Part shown: piece after piece, positions 54,201 through 62,005 of the stretch
Position numbering within the stretch: position 1 is the stretch's first letter
How the letters are laid out: the number at the start of each line of letters is the position of its first letter
Assembly (NCBI RefSeq): GCF_002723835.1
Contig: NZ_BEWG01000007.1
Location: forward strand, 1 to 64,000
DNA from: Mycobacterium sp. shizuoka-1
GTDB taxonomy: Bacteria; Actinomycetota; Actinomycetes; Mycobacteriales; Mycobacteriaceae
Reading direction: 5' to 3'
DNA length: 64,000 nt
Translations under genes and position numbers: made by a program
The notes under the pieces: generated by a model
Seen by the model: the letters and a program-made list of their open reading frames with translations, nothing else
The model's database searches: none
What the model was told of the DNA's origin: nothing

Positions 54201-54968
54201 GTGACTACTGATGCGAATGGGACTCAGTCGGAACCGGCAGAGGCCGCCCTGACCGACCAGGCCGTCGCCCCTCCCGCAGCCGAACCAGTGGCTCCCGAAC
54301 CGTCGACCGAGCCCCAGGTCACACCCGCCGGGGCACCGCAGCGGTCCTGGTCGATGCCCAAGTCCCCGGTCACCCGACAACAAGCCGACGCGATCGGTCG
54401 GGCCGCCCTCAAGGCCGTCAAAGCCATCGCCGCCGCCGTCGCGGGCGTCGCCCGGTCGGGCGCGCGGGCAATCCGACAGGTGTGGCGCGTCGTGGAAGCG
54501 GTGCCGGCGGCGGTGCGAGTGTTCGTGGCCGCGGCGGTCCTGCTGCTGCTCGGTGTCGTCGGCGCGATCGCGCTGCACACCACGCTGGGCCTGATCTGCA
54601 CCGTGGTGGTCACTCCGTTGTGCGCCGGGGTCCTGGGCGCTCTTGGGCATCGCTGGTACAGCGGTCTGGGCGACGGGCCCGCCCAGCCGTCGCGTCCGGC
54701 GACCTCCGAGCTGGAGCGGTCGGTGCACTACGTCGACAAGAAGCTGGCCGTGGCGCTCGCTTCGTTCGGCACCGACCAACACCAGCAGGCCGTCATCGCT
54801 CTGTTCCAGGCGAAGACGGCGGTCGAGCTCACCTTGGGCACCGAAGAGGACACCGGAAGCTACGACATGCCGCTTCGCGCCGACGACTATGGCCTGCGGC
54901 CGCGCATCCGCGCCGGAGCGGCGTCGACATCGGCTCTGCGAGAAGGCAATTCGTTGGCGGCGTCGTGA
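54201..54968 (+). CDS. Membrane protein with Pro/Glu-rich N-terminus
   Basis: 255 residues from a GTG. A low-complexity acidic, Pro-rich N-terminus (about 1-50) leads to an Ala-rich amphipathic part (AALKAVKAIAAAVAGVARSG), two transmembrane segments (about 107-150: AVRVFVAAAVLLLLGVVGAIALH and LGLICTVVVTPLCAGVLGAL) and a cytosolic tail. The TM and tail are followed by the next gene with a 4-nt overlap (GTGA), so the pair is cotranslated. No family recognised. Confidence 0.65.
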   Translation: MTTDANGTQSEPAEAALTDQAVAPPAAEPVAPEPSTEPQVTPAGAPQRSWSMPKSPVTRQQADAIGRAALKAVKAIAAAVAGVARSGARAIRQVWRVVEAVPAAVRVFVAAAVLLLLGVVGAIALHTTLGLICTVVVTPLCAGVLGALGHRWYSGLGDGPAQPSRPATSELERSVHYVDKKLAVALASFGTDQHQQAVIALFQAKTAVELTLGTEEDTGSYDMPLRADDYGLRPRIRAGAASTSALREGNSLAAS

Positions 54969-55348
54969 CCGGGGAGACGATCACCGGCCAGGTCGCGCTG
55001 GTGGAGGATGACCACACGCTGGTCATCAACCGCGGCACCGAGGCCGGGGTGGTCTCGGGCATGGTGTTCGCGGTGAGCTCCCGGACGGGGCCGGTGATCA
55101 CCGATCCCGAGACCGGCAGGGAATTAGGCCGACTGAGCCGAGAAAAACTGCGAGTACGGGTCTTCGATGCGCAGCCCCTGTTCGCCCGGGCGCACACCTT
55201 CGTCCCCACCGACGACTTCTACGGCCTGCTGCAGATCCCGTTCGTCGCCGGCGACGATGCCGTCACCGTCGACGTGGGCGACGCGGTCGAACTCGTCGGT
55301 CGCGACGTCAGGCGCCACCGGCAACGGCTGAGCGGGACAGACCACTAG
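54965..55348 (+). CDS. Small beta-barrel-like hypothetical protein
   Basis: 127 residues from a GTG overlapping the upstream stop by 4 nt. It opens MTGETITGQVALVEDDHTLV, then INRGTEAGVVSGMVFAV, a 'rGtxaGVxxGmxf' beta-hairpin pattern seen in MreC- and FlgT-C-like small barrels, followed by GRELGRLSREKLRVRVF and DDFYGLLQIPFVAGDDAVTVDVGDAVELVG. Function unknown. The last 41 nt overlap the convergent radical SAM gene. Confidence 0.6.
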   Translation: MTGETITGQVALVEDDHTLVINRGTEAGVVSGMVFAVSSRTGPVITDPETGRELGRLSREKLRVRVFDAQPLFARAHTFVPTDDFYGLLQIPFVAGDDAVTVDVGDAVELVGRDVRRHRQRLSGTDH

Positions 55349-56906
55349 CGTCGAGCGCGACCAACGGAAGCTGCCGGCCGGCCGCCGCCGAGAGTCGCTG
55401 GCGGCCGAGTTCCGGCCAGGCCTGCACGGCACAGAACGGCGCGCACTGATGCTGATCTGCGCTGGTCCCGACGTGCACGCAGCATTGCACCAACCGCTCT
55501 TCGAGCATGGTGGCGATGTCCATGAACGGTTTGACGGTCACCCGGACGACCCGTTCGCCGAGCAGGCGCCGTAGCTTGCGCCGTCGGCCCGGCAGAGCGG
55601 ACGAGGCCATCGCCAACAGTGTGCCCATGCCCAAATCGCAACTCTCACAGATCGTTCGCCAGATGTCGCCGATGTCGGGATGGGAGAGCGACGACTGCTC
55701 GGACAACAGACCGAGCAGTGATTCCTTGACCGCGAGCCGCAATTGGTCGGGCAGTTCGCTGTCGACGATCCGGTTCGACACCAGGCCGAGTCGGGCTTTG
55801 AGACCGTCGTGGCCGAGCAGCGAGACCAGCGAGCGCCACACTCCGGCGTCGTCGCGAATCAGGTATCCCACCGAGCAGCAGTGCGGATGCGAACAGGGCA
55901 GCGCCGTCAGGTCCCGCCAGGTGACCAGGCCGTCGGTCTGCGGACCGAGGCGGGCGAGCACCCCGGTGTGGGTGAGTCGGTCGAGCGGATCGAGGGGCCC
56001 TGATCGGCCCGAACCGAACTGCGGCTGGATGCTGATCCCACCGACGTAGGGGGTGTCCAGGGCGAGTCGAACCATGGCGCCGATCTCGCGGTCGTTCACG
56101 CCCAGTGCGGTGGTCATCACCAAGGTGGTGAAGATCTCCCGCTGTGAGAGCCGGTCGAGCGCCAGCCTTTTGAGCGCGCGTAGGTCACCGCCTCGGTGAT
56201 GACGATGCGCGGCCTCGGAAAGGCCGTCGTACTGCAGGTAGACCTCGACACGGTGCCGGTGCTCGGTGAGCAAGTCGAGTAGCGAGTCGTCATTGGCGAT
56301 GCGAATACCGTTGCTGTTGATCAGGATCCGGGTGATCGGACGCGCGGTCAGCTCGGCGATCAGCTCGGGTAGTTCCGGGTGCAACGTCGGCTCGCCGCCG
56401 GAGAGCATCAGCACGTCCAGGCGGCCGTTCTCACGGGCCAGCCGCTGGTCGACGTTGGCCAGCACGTCGTTGACGGGCACCGCGTTGCGCAGGTCGGGTG
56501 AGGAGCCGGTGAAGCATGTGGGACAACGCAGGTTGCAGGTCTCGGCGATGTCCTCGAGCAGGATGCAGGTGTGCTGAGTCTGCATCTCGGGCAATCCGCG
56601 CAGATATGCCGACGGGACCGGATCGAAGTTCCCGGCCACGTCCGGCGTGTGCGCCTTCGTCGGTGCCGTCCATTCCTCCAGGTAGGACAGGATCTCGGGA
56701 TCCTCGTCGTAGAGGGTGCACACCAATCCGTGTGTCGGGCAACCGCGCTCGAGCCAGACGCGGCCATCGCGCTCGACGAGTCGGCCACTCAGGCGCGCGA
56801 CATCGGCCAGCGGTCGGTCGGGCGCCTCGGTATGGCAGGGCGGGCAGAACGCGGTGACGTACCGCAGCAGTCGGTCGCCGCGTAGCCCCATCCCGGTGTT
56901 CGTCAC
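55308..56906 (-). CDS. Radical SAM protein with N-terminal zinc-ribbon-like motif
   Basis: 532 residues from a GTG overlapping the upstream stop by 4 nt. The N-terminus has CPPC (Cys21, Cys24) and GCPTHG, a C-P-x-C/C-P-x-H arrangement like the rubredoxin-type head of MJ0619/Tes-like radical SAM enzymes. The [4Fe-4S]-binding C124-x3-C128-x2-C131 (CNLRCPTC) is followed by LMLSGGEPTLHPEL, the GGE SAM motif. Further Cys in the C-terminal part (CSHPHCC, ESCDLGMG, QCCVHVG, HQCAPFC) suggest extra clusters. In that family such enzymes join or methylate lipid chains or pterins. Next to an Lgt-like gene, a lipid role is a fair guess, not proven. Confidence 0.82.
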   Translation of the reverse strand: MTNTGMGLRGDRLLRYVTAFCPPCHTEAPDRPLADVARLSGRLVERDGRVWLERGCPTHGLVCTLYDEDPEILSYLEEWTAPTKAHTPDVAGNFDPVPSAYLRGLPEMQTQHTCILLEDIAETCNLRCPTCFTGSSPDLRNAVPVNDVLANVDQRLARENGRLDVLMLSGGEPTLHPELPELIAELTARPITRILINSNGIRIANDDSLLDLLTEHRHRVEVYLQYDGLSEAAHRHHRGGDLRALKRLALDRLSQREIFTTLVMTTALGVNDREIGAMVRLALDTPYVGGISIQPQFGSGRSGPLDPLDRLTHTGVLARLGPQTDGLVTWRDLTALPCSHPHCCSVGYLIRDDAGVWRSLVSLLGHDGLKARLGLVSNRIVDSELPDQLRLAVKESLLGLLSEQSSLSHPDIGDIWRTICESCDLGMGTLLAMASSALPGRRRKLRRLLGERVVRVTVKPFMDIATMLEERLVQCCVHVGTSADQHQCAPFCAVQAWPELGRQRLSAAAGRQLPLVALDASGLSRSAVAGGA

Positions 56907-57406
56907 GTGTACATCTCGGGGTTCAGGCCGGTGCAGAACCCGAAGGAGACGACGGACAGAAACGCCCAGCCGATCATCAGTCCCAGGCCCAGCCCCTTGA
57001 CCGCTGGGTTCGGTGTCGCGAGCATGGCCGCGCCACCGCCCAACGCGCCGACGGCCAGTGCCGCCGCCCCGACCGCCAGCACCGCGTTTCCGTTGCTGCC
57101 GGCCAAAGCCAGCACCCCGAACCCCGTGACGAGGTTGATGACGAAGTACAGAAACACGCCGAGGAACGCCATGCCCACCGAGATCCGCGGACGCGGTGGC
57201 CCCGGCAACGGGTAGCCGTACTGACCTGGCGCCCCGAAACCCGGTGGTGGCGGCGGATACCCGGCCGGTGGGGGATACCCGGCCGGCGGGGGATACCCGG
57301 CCGGCGGGGGATACCACGGCTGCTGGGGGAGGTAGGCCGGTGGCAGTGGCTCCTGCGGTGGCGGCAGATCGTCGTTCCGGTCATCGCCCGGTGGCGGTGT
57401 CGTCAT
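56903..57406 (-). CDS. Pro-rich membrane protein
   Basis: 167 residues from ATG 57406, which overlaps the Lgt-like stop by 4 nt. An N-terminal proline-rich half contains three tandem GYPPPA repeats and related PPPxG units, then three to four membrane segments (VGMAFLGVFLYFVINLVTGF; NAVLAVGAAALAVGALGGGA; GLGLGLMIGWAFLSVVSFGF). Such cytosolic Pro-rich heads occur in many mycobacterial membrane proteins and may bind partners. Function unknown. The stop overlaps the radical SAM start by 4 nt. Confidence 0.75.
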   Translation of the reverse strand: MTTPPPGDDRNDDLPPPQEPLPPAYLPQQPWYPPPAGYPPPAGYPPPAGYPPPPPGFGAPGQYGYPLPGPPRPRISVGMAFLGVFLYFVINLVTGFGVLALAGSNGNAVLAVGAAALAVGALGGGAAMLATPNPAVKGLGLGLMIGWAFLSVVSFGFCTGLNPEMYT

Positions 57407-58197
57407 GCGGGTACCTCCTGCCGGTGGGCGGGGAATCGGTAGTAACCGTGCCGGTATCCGTACCACACCCGAAGCCCGATGAGTGCGAGTGACGGCAGCA
57501 GAAACCATTGCGGCCGAGTCAAATCCAGCCACACCGTTTCGTTCGCCCTGGTGAATTCGACGACGAAGCGAAATACGGCATAGGCGGCAACGTAGAGCAC
57601 GAACAGCTCGCCGGATTTGGTGATGCGGGGGCGCAGCCACATCAGCGTCGCGAACGCCGCGAGCTGGAAGGCGATCTCGTAAAGGAACGAGGGATGCATC
57701 GCCGCGCCGGTCAGGCATCCGGGACAATCCGGTGTACCGGCGGCGGCGTGCACCCCCCACGGCAGTGACGTGGGACGGCCGGGTGCCTCGGTGAGATGAC
57801 ACCCGACCCGACCGACCGCCATGCCCAATGCCACCGCCGGCGCGAACAGATCACCGGTCTTGCCCCGGTACCCGCCGACGCGCTTGGCGACCAGCACCCC
57901 GACGTAGGCCCCCAGCAAGCCGCCGAGAATGCTCTTCGCCCCGTACTGCCACGCCTGCGCGAACGTCGGGTTGGCGCTGAAATCGAGATGGCGGGCCCAG
58001 CCGGACAGCCGCATGCCGATCGCGCCGCCCACCAGCGCGCCGGCGACCGCGACCAACGACTGATCGTTGACGGCGCCACGGCGTCGCGCTTCGAGGACGA
58101 ACACGACCATGGCCGTCACCACACCGAGCCCGACGAACAGGCCATGCACCGGCACAGCCACCGGTCCGACATGCCATTGGGGCGCCACGTTGGGCAA
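57403..58197 (-). CDS. Lgt-family (prolipoprotein diacylglyceryl transferase-like) membrane protein
   Basis: 264 residues, read from a TTG; a GTG at 58188 (MAPQWHVGPVAVPVHGLFVG) is a plausible start. Several TM segments are visible. Lgt features include VPVHGLFVGLGVV, the signature region MAVGRVGCHLTEAPGRPTSLPWGV (the GRxGN-like motif reads GRVGC), HPSFLYEIAFQ, and YAVFRFVVEFTRANE. Canonical Lgt moves diacylglycerol to the lipobox Cys. The altered signature (Cys in place of Asn) and operon context suggest a paralogue with a different acceptor or donor. Tight overlap with the next two genes. Confidence 0.82.
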   Translation of the reverse strand: MPNVAPQWHVGPVAVPVHGLFVGLGVVTAMVVFVLEARRRGAVNDQSLVAVAGALVGGAIGMRLSGWARHLDFSANPTFAQAWQYGAKSILGGLLGAYVGVLVAKRVGGYRGKTGDLFAPAVALGMAVGRVGCHLTEAPGRPTSLPWGVHAAAGTPDCPGCLTGAAMHPSFLYEIAFQLAAFATLMWLRPRITKSGELFVLYVAAYAVFRFVVEFTRANETVWLDLTRPQWFLLPSLALIGLRVWYGYRHGYYRFPAHRQEVPA

Positions 58198-58203
58198 CCT
58201 ACG

Positions 58204-59235
58204 CTATTCCTCGGTATGCGACAGGTGGTTGATCAGCGCGCGTTTGAGCTCCGGTCGGCTGGCGGCGACCAGGGTGAACAAGGCCGAACGGGCCAGCAGT
58301 TGCGCGGGATCCGACCGCAGCAGGGACGGCCCGCCGTGCGCCGCGACCAGTGTGCCCGCCGCGCGGGTGGCCAACGCGCACCCGTCGGCGCGGGCCCGTA
58401 ACAGCGTCGACCCGTCGGCCAGGCCGGCGTCCAGGCGCAGCCGGATCGCGTCGGCCTCGCCACGCAGGGCATCGGCCGCGGCAGTCGCGCCGGCGTCCTG
58501 AAGCAAGCGGACGCACCGACCGACCAGGCCGATCGGCAGTGTCGCATTGAGTCGTGACCCGAAGTTCTGGTGGGCCATGAACTCGGCGCGCGACACCCGG
58601 CTGACCACCCGGTCGTCCGGGATGACCAGGCCGTCCACCTCCAGCGCCACGGTCTGTGAGGCGTCGGCGACAAACAACGACTGAGCGGTCACCGCGGTGA
58701 TGCCGGGTTGGACCTCGGCGTTCACCAAACCCGCCACGATGTCTCCGGTTTCGACGTCACCGGCCGAGATCTGCAGCACGTCGATGATGCCCCAACCGCT
58801 GACAAAGGGTGCGTGGCCGGACAGCCGCCAGCCGCCGGCGAGGCGCTGTGCCCTCAGCCGAGGTGGTACCGGCACGGCCGCCGCGTAGGCAACGCCGCCA
58901 CGGATCTGCCCAGCGATCGCGTCGGCGACGGTCGCATCGCGCAGGGCGCGGTTGTCGCTGGCCGCCAGCGCGGCGAGCATGCCGTGGTGCTGCACCCAGG
59001 TGAACGCCGTCGCCAGGCAGCCGCCCGCCAGTGTCTCCAGGATCTCGACGATCTGCGCCAGTTCCAGCCCGGGGCCGCCGGCTTCGGCCGGGGCGGCGAT
59101 GCCGTACAACCCCGCGTCAGCCAGCGTCTCCCAGTGGCTGTCGGGCACATGTCCGGTCCGGTCCACCGCCAGCGCCGCCGGGAACAGCACAGTGTCGGCG
59201 ATCTCGTGGGCCCGCTCGACCAGACTCGACGTCAC
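58204..59235 (-). CDS. Acyl-CoA dehydrogenase-fold protein lacking the usual catalytic Glu region
   Basis: 343 residues from a GTG. The N-terminal helical part (ALYGIAAPAEAGGPGLELAQIVEILETLAGGC), the middle beta domain (GHAPFVSGWGIIDVLQISA) and the C-terminal helix bundle are visible, but the protein ends after ASRPELKRALINHLSHTEE and no EGTxEI-type segment is present. It is therefore more like the HsaA/DszC-type flavin monooxygenase-like members or an inactive one. It opens the four-gene minus-strand operon: Lgt-like, Pro-rich and radical SAM genes follow within 6 nt or by overlap. Confidence 0.72.
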   Translation of the reverse strand: MTSSLVERAHEIADTVLFPAALAVDRTGHVPDSHWETLADAGLYGIAAPAEAGGPGLELAQIVEILETLAGGCLATAFTWVQHHGMLAALAASDNRALRDATVADAIAGQIRGGVAYAAAVPVPPRLRAQRLAGGWRLSGHAPFVSGWGIIDVLQISAGDVETGDIVAGLVNAEVQPGITAVTAQSLFVADASQTVALEVDGLVIPDDRVVSRVSRAEFMAHQNFGSRLNATLPIGLVGRCVRLLQDAGATAAADALRGEADAIRLRLDAGLADGSTLLRARADGCALATRAAGTLVAAHGGPSLLRSDPAQLLARSALFTLVAASRPELKRALINHLSHTEE

Positions 59236-59341
59236 GGCACGACGTTAGCGCGATCATGACCGGCCGGCCGAGTCGAGGAATAACGTGACATGTCACCTAG
59301 TTCTTCTGGTCGTAGCCCGACAGCCGAACAGAGGAGAACTC

Positions 59342-60088
59342 ATGACCCAGCTCAGCGGGAAGACAGCACTGGTCACCGGCGGCACATCAGGCATCGGCCT
59401 GGCGACCGCGCAACGTTTGGCGGCCGAGGGCGCACACGTGTTCCTCACCGGGCGGACCCAGGACAGGGTCGACGCGGCGGTGGCCACCATCGGCGACAAC
59501 GCGACCGGTGTCGCGGCTGACGTCACCGACATCGCCGCTCTGGATCGTCTGGCCGACGCGGTCAGGCAACGCGGCCGCGGTCTCGATGTGCTCTTCGCCA
59601 ACGCCGGCGGCGGGGAGTTCGCCACCCTGGAAGACGAGACGCCGGAACATCTGGCCGACACCTTCACCCGCAACGTCGGCGGCACTGTGTTCACCGTGCA
59701 GAAGATGCTCCCGCTGTTGCACGAGGGTGCATCGGTCGTGCTCACCGGCTCGACGTCGGCCTCCGTCGGTTTCCCGGCCTTCGGCGCCTACGCCGCATCC
59801 AAGGCCGCGATCCGCTCTTTGGGTCGGACCTGGGCCGCCGAGTTGGCCGACCGCAAGATTCGCGTCAACGTCGTCGTGCCGGGCCCGGTCCAGACACCGG
59901 GCCTCACCGGGCTGGCGCCCAGCGGCGGGGAACAGGCGCTGCTGGACGCCGAAGCGGCGAAGGTGCCGATGGGCCGCGTCGGCCGTCCCGACGAGATCGC
60001 TTCTGCCGTCCTGTTTCTCGCCTCGGATCAGAGCAGCTTCATGACCGGTTCGGAGATGTTCGTCGACGGCGGATCGGTACAGGTCTAA
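59342..60088 (+). CDS. SDR-family oxidoreductase
   Basis: 248 residues from ATG 59342 with GAGGAGA upstream. Classical short-chain dehydrogenase signatures: TGGTSGIGLATAQRLA (TGxxxGIG), NAGGG, and Y-x3-K in YAASKAAIRSL, plus the family end SFMTGSEMFVDGGSVQV. The tight ribosome site and divergent MarR-like gene at the far end suggest control by that regulator. Substrate unknown. Confidence 0.92.
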   Translation: MTQLSGKTALVTGGTSGIGLATAQRLAAEGAHVFLTGRTQDRVDAAVATIGDNATGVAADVTDIAALDRLADAVRQRGRGLDVLFANAGGGEFATLEDETPEHLADTFTRNVGGTVFTVQKMLPLLHEGASVVLTGSTSASVGFPAFGAYAASKAAIRSLGRTWAAELADRKIRVNVVVPGPVQTPGLTGLAPSGGEQALLDAEAAKVPMGRVGRPDEIASAVLFLASDQSSFMTGSEMFVDGGSVQV

Positions 60089-60573
60089 TCGGGCCTGGGC
60101 AGCGTGCCGGCACGCAGAATGCTGCCGTAGACGGTCGCCAGGATCTCGGCCAACTGTGCCTCCCGCTGCGCGTCGAGATCGGCGAAGAACAATGTGCGGA
60201 TCCACTCGGCGTGCAGCGGGGCGGCGGTGCGCAACGTGTCCCAGCCGGCGTCGCTGAGCACCACGTCGGTGGCCCGGCCGTCGGAGTCCGATCGCACCCG
60301 ATCGACCAGGCCGCGGCCGGCCATCCGCTGCAGGTGATGAGACAGCCTGCTGCGCTCCCAGCCGATGGTGGTGGCCAACGAGGTCAAGCGGGTGCGGTGC
60401 CCCGGCGCCTGGGACAGTGCGTTCATGACCGTGTAATCGCTGAGCGACAGTCCGCAATCGGCCAACAGTTGCCGATTCATCTCGTATTCGAGCCGGTGAT
60501 AGACCCGCATGTAGTTCAGCCAGGTGCGCTGCTGGGATGTGTTGAGCGGATAGTCCTTACGGCGTGCAGCCAC
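60085..60573 (-). CDS. MarR-family transcriptional regulator
   Basis: 162 residues from GTG 60573, chosen for its GGGAGGG site 7 nt upstream; GTG 60606 would add 11 residues but leave a very short gap to the next gene. The winged-helix fold: LSDYTVMNALSQAPGHRTRLTSLATTIGWERSRLSHHLQRMAGRGLVDRVRSDSDGRATDVVLSDAG. It converges on the SDR gene with a 4-nt overlap and is divergent from the small gene at 60683, so either could be a target. Confidence 0.85.
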   Translation of the reverse strand: MAARRKDYPLNTSQQRTWLNYMRVYHRLEYEMNRQLLADCGLSLSDYTVMNALSQAPGHRTRLTSLATTIGWERSRLSHHLQRMAGRGLVDRVRSDSDGRATDVVLSDAGWDTLRTAAPLHAEWIRTLFFADLDAQREAQLAEILATVYGSILRAGTLPRPD

Positions 60574-60682
60574 CGGCCGGCCCTCCCGAGTTGGGTGATA
60601 CGTCACGAATCCTACTGAGGTCCGGATGGCGATTCACAAAGCATTCACATTCTTTGCAGTCTGCGATGGCACACTTCAGCGC

Positions 60683-60895
60683 ATGACCCCCGATCCTGTC
60701 GACACCGCTGTTGTCGTCATCGATCCGCCGCACGAAGTGACGGTGGTCCGCGACGCCACCGCGGGCCCCCGGCATCCCAGCCGCGGTGACGGATATCAGG
60801 CGGCTCTGGTGAACTTCGCGTATCTGGCGCACGCTGTTCGATATACCGACGAGGTGATCGCCGACATGACGGTCCCGACGAGAGGTCAGCAGTGA
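60683..60895 (+). CDS. Small hypothetical protein
   Basis: 70 residues from ATG 60683 ([20 protein letters not shown]). An ATG at 60626 with GAGG 5 nt upstream gives 89 residues and is a real alternative. No motifs are evident; the protein is compact with a helical middle ([20 protein letters not shown]). The stop overlaps the GTG of the DUF1348-like gene by 4 nt, so it is probably first gene of a four-gene operon with NTF2-like, FMN-barrel and MOSC-reductase genes. Confidence 0.5.
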   Translation: MTPDPVDTAVVVIDPPHEVTVVRDATAGPRHPSRGDGYQAALVNFAYLAHAVRYTDEVIADMTVPTRGQQ

Positions 60896-61353
60896 CGGAA
60901 CCCCGCCCGCCGTTTCCGCCGTTCGATCTGGACGCCGCGCTGCAGAAGGTGCAGGCCGCCGAGGACGCCTGGAACACTTGCGACCCGCACCAGGTCAGCC
61001 TGGCGTATACCCCCGACAGCGCCTGGCGCAACCGGGACCACTTCATCACCGGCCGCGAACAGATCGTGGAATTCCTCACCGCCAAATGGCGGCGCGAACT
61101 CGATTACGCACTGCGAAAGAGCTTGTGGGACTTTCACGGCAATCGCATCGCGGTACGTTTCCAATACGAATGCCACGACGCACAGGGGCAGTGGTGGCGC
61201 AGCTACGGCAACGAGTTGTGGGAGTTCGCCGACAACGGCCTGATGCAGCGGCGCGAGGCCAGCATCAACGACGTCGCGATCGACGAGTCGCAGCGGCGCT
61301 ACTTCGGGCCGCGGCCTGAGAACGAGCGCGGCCGCGAGATCCCGCTGCTGTGA
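60892..61353 (+). CDS. DUF1348 family (NTF2/SnoaL-like) protein
   Basis: 153 residues from a GTG overlapping the preceding stop. Features: [43 protein letters not shown], then [19 protein letters not shown] and a beta-rich [23 protein letters not shown]. This is the DUF1348 form of the NTF2 fold, a small cone-shaped pocket. Function unknown, but often found next to oxidoreductases. Confidence 0.82.
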   Translation: MTEPRPPFPPFDLDAALQKVQAAEDAWNTCDPHQVSLAYTPDSAWRNRDHFITGREQIVEFLTAKWRRELDYALRKSLWDFHGNRIAVRFQYECHDAQGQWWRSYGNELWEFADNGLMQRREASINDVAIDESQRRYFGPRPENERGREIPLL

Positions 61354-61369
61354 CCCACGAGGAGAGCAG

Positions 61370-62005
61370 ATGAGCAGGCACTACGGATCGATCGCCTTCA
61401 CCGACGACGTCCGCGCGGTGCAGAGCGAGCACGGCAGTGCGGAATTTCACGGGCGCAAGGCCGTTGCCGGCGCGGCGACGCCGGGCCGGGATCCGCTCAC
61501 CGGCGACGAGAGGGACTATCTGCGCGAGCGGGACAGTTTCTTTATCGCCTCGGTCTCGACGACCGGCTGGCCATACGTCCAATTTCGCGGTGGTAAACCA
61601 GGATTCATCCACGTACTCAACAGTCACACCATCGGCTGGGCTGATTTCCGCGGCAATCTGCAATACATCAGCACGGGCAACGTGACCGGCGACGACCGCG
61701 TCGCGATCATCGCCCTGGATTTCGCGCACCAGCGACGGTTGAAGATCTTCGGTCACGCCCGCATCGTGACCGCCGACGAAGACCCGGAACTGCTGGCGTC
61801 GTTGACCGATCCCACCTACGACGCTGTCGTCGAGCGTGCGGTGCTCGTCGACGTCGAGGCCTACGACTGGAACTGCCAGCAGCACATCACCCGCCGCTTC
61901 ACCGCCGCCGAACTCGAACCCGCCTTGACGCCGTTGCGCGAGCAGATCGCCGCTCTGCAGGCGGAAAAAGCCCGGCTGCGTGATCAGCTCGGAGAGCAGC
62001 GATGA
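61370..62005 (+). CDS. Pyridoxamine 5'-phosphate oxidase-like FMN-binding protein
   Basis: 211 residues starting MSRHYGSIAFTDDVRAVQSE. The split-barrel core is visible: SFFIASVSTTGWPYVQFRGGKPGFIHVLN and IGWADFRGNLQYISTGNVTGDDRVAIIALDF. A C-terminal helix (LREQIAALQAEKARLRDQL) could form a coiled coil. Members bind FMN or F420. It overlaps the MOSC-reductase by 4 nt (ATGA). Confidence 0.85.
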   Translation: MSRHYGSIAFTDDVRAVQSEHGSAEFHGRKAVAGAATPGRDPLTGDERDYLRERDSFFIASVSTTGWPYVQFRGGKPGFIHVLNSHTIGWADFRGNLQYISTGNVTGDDRVAIIALDFAHQRRLKIFGHARIVTADEDPELLASLTDPTYDAVVERAVLVDVEAYDWNCQQHITRRFTAAELEPALTPLREQIAALQAEKARLRDQLGEQR

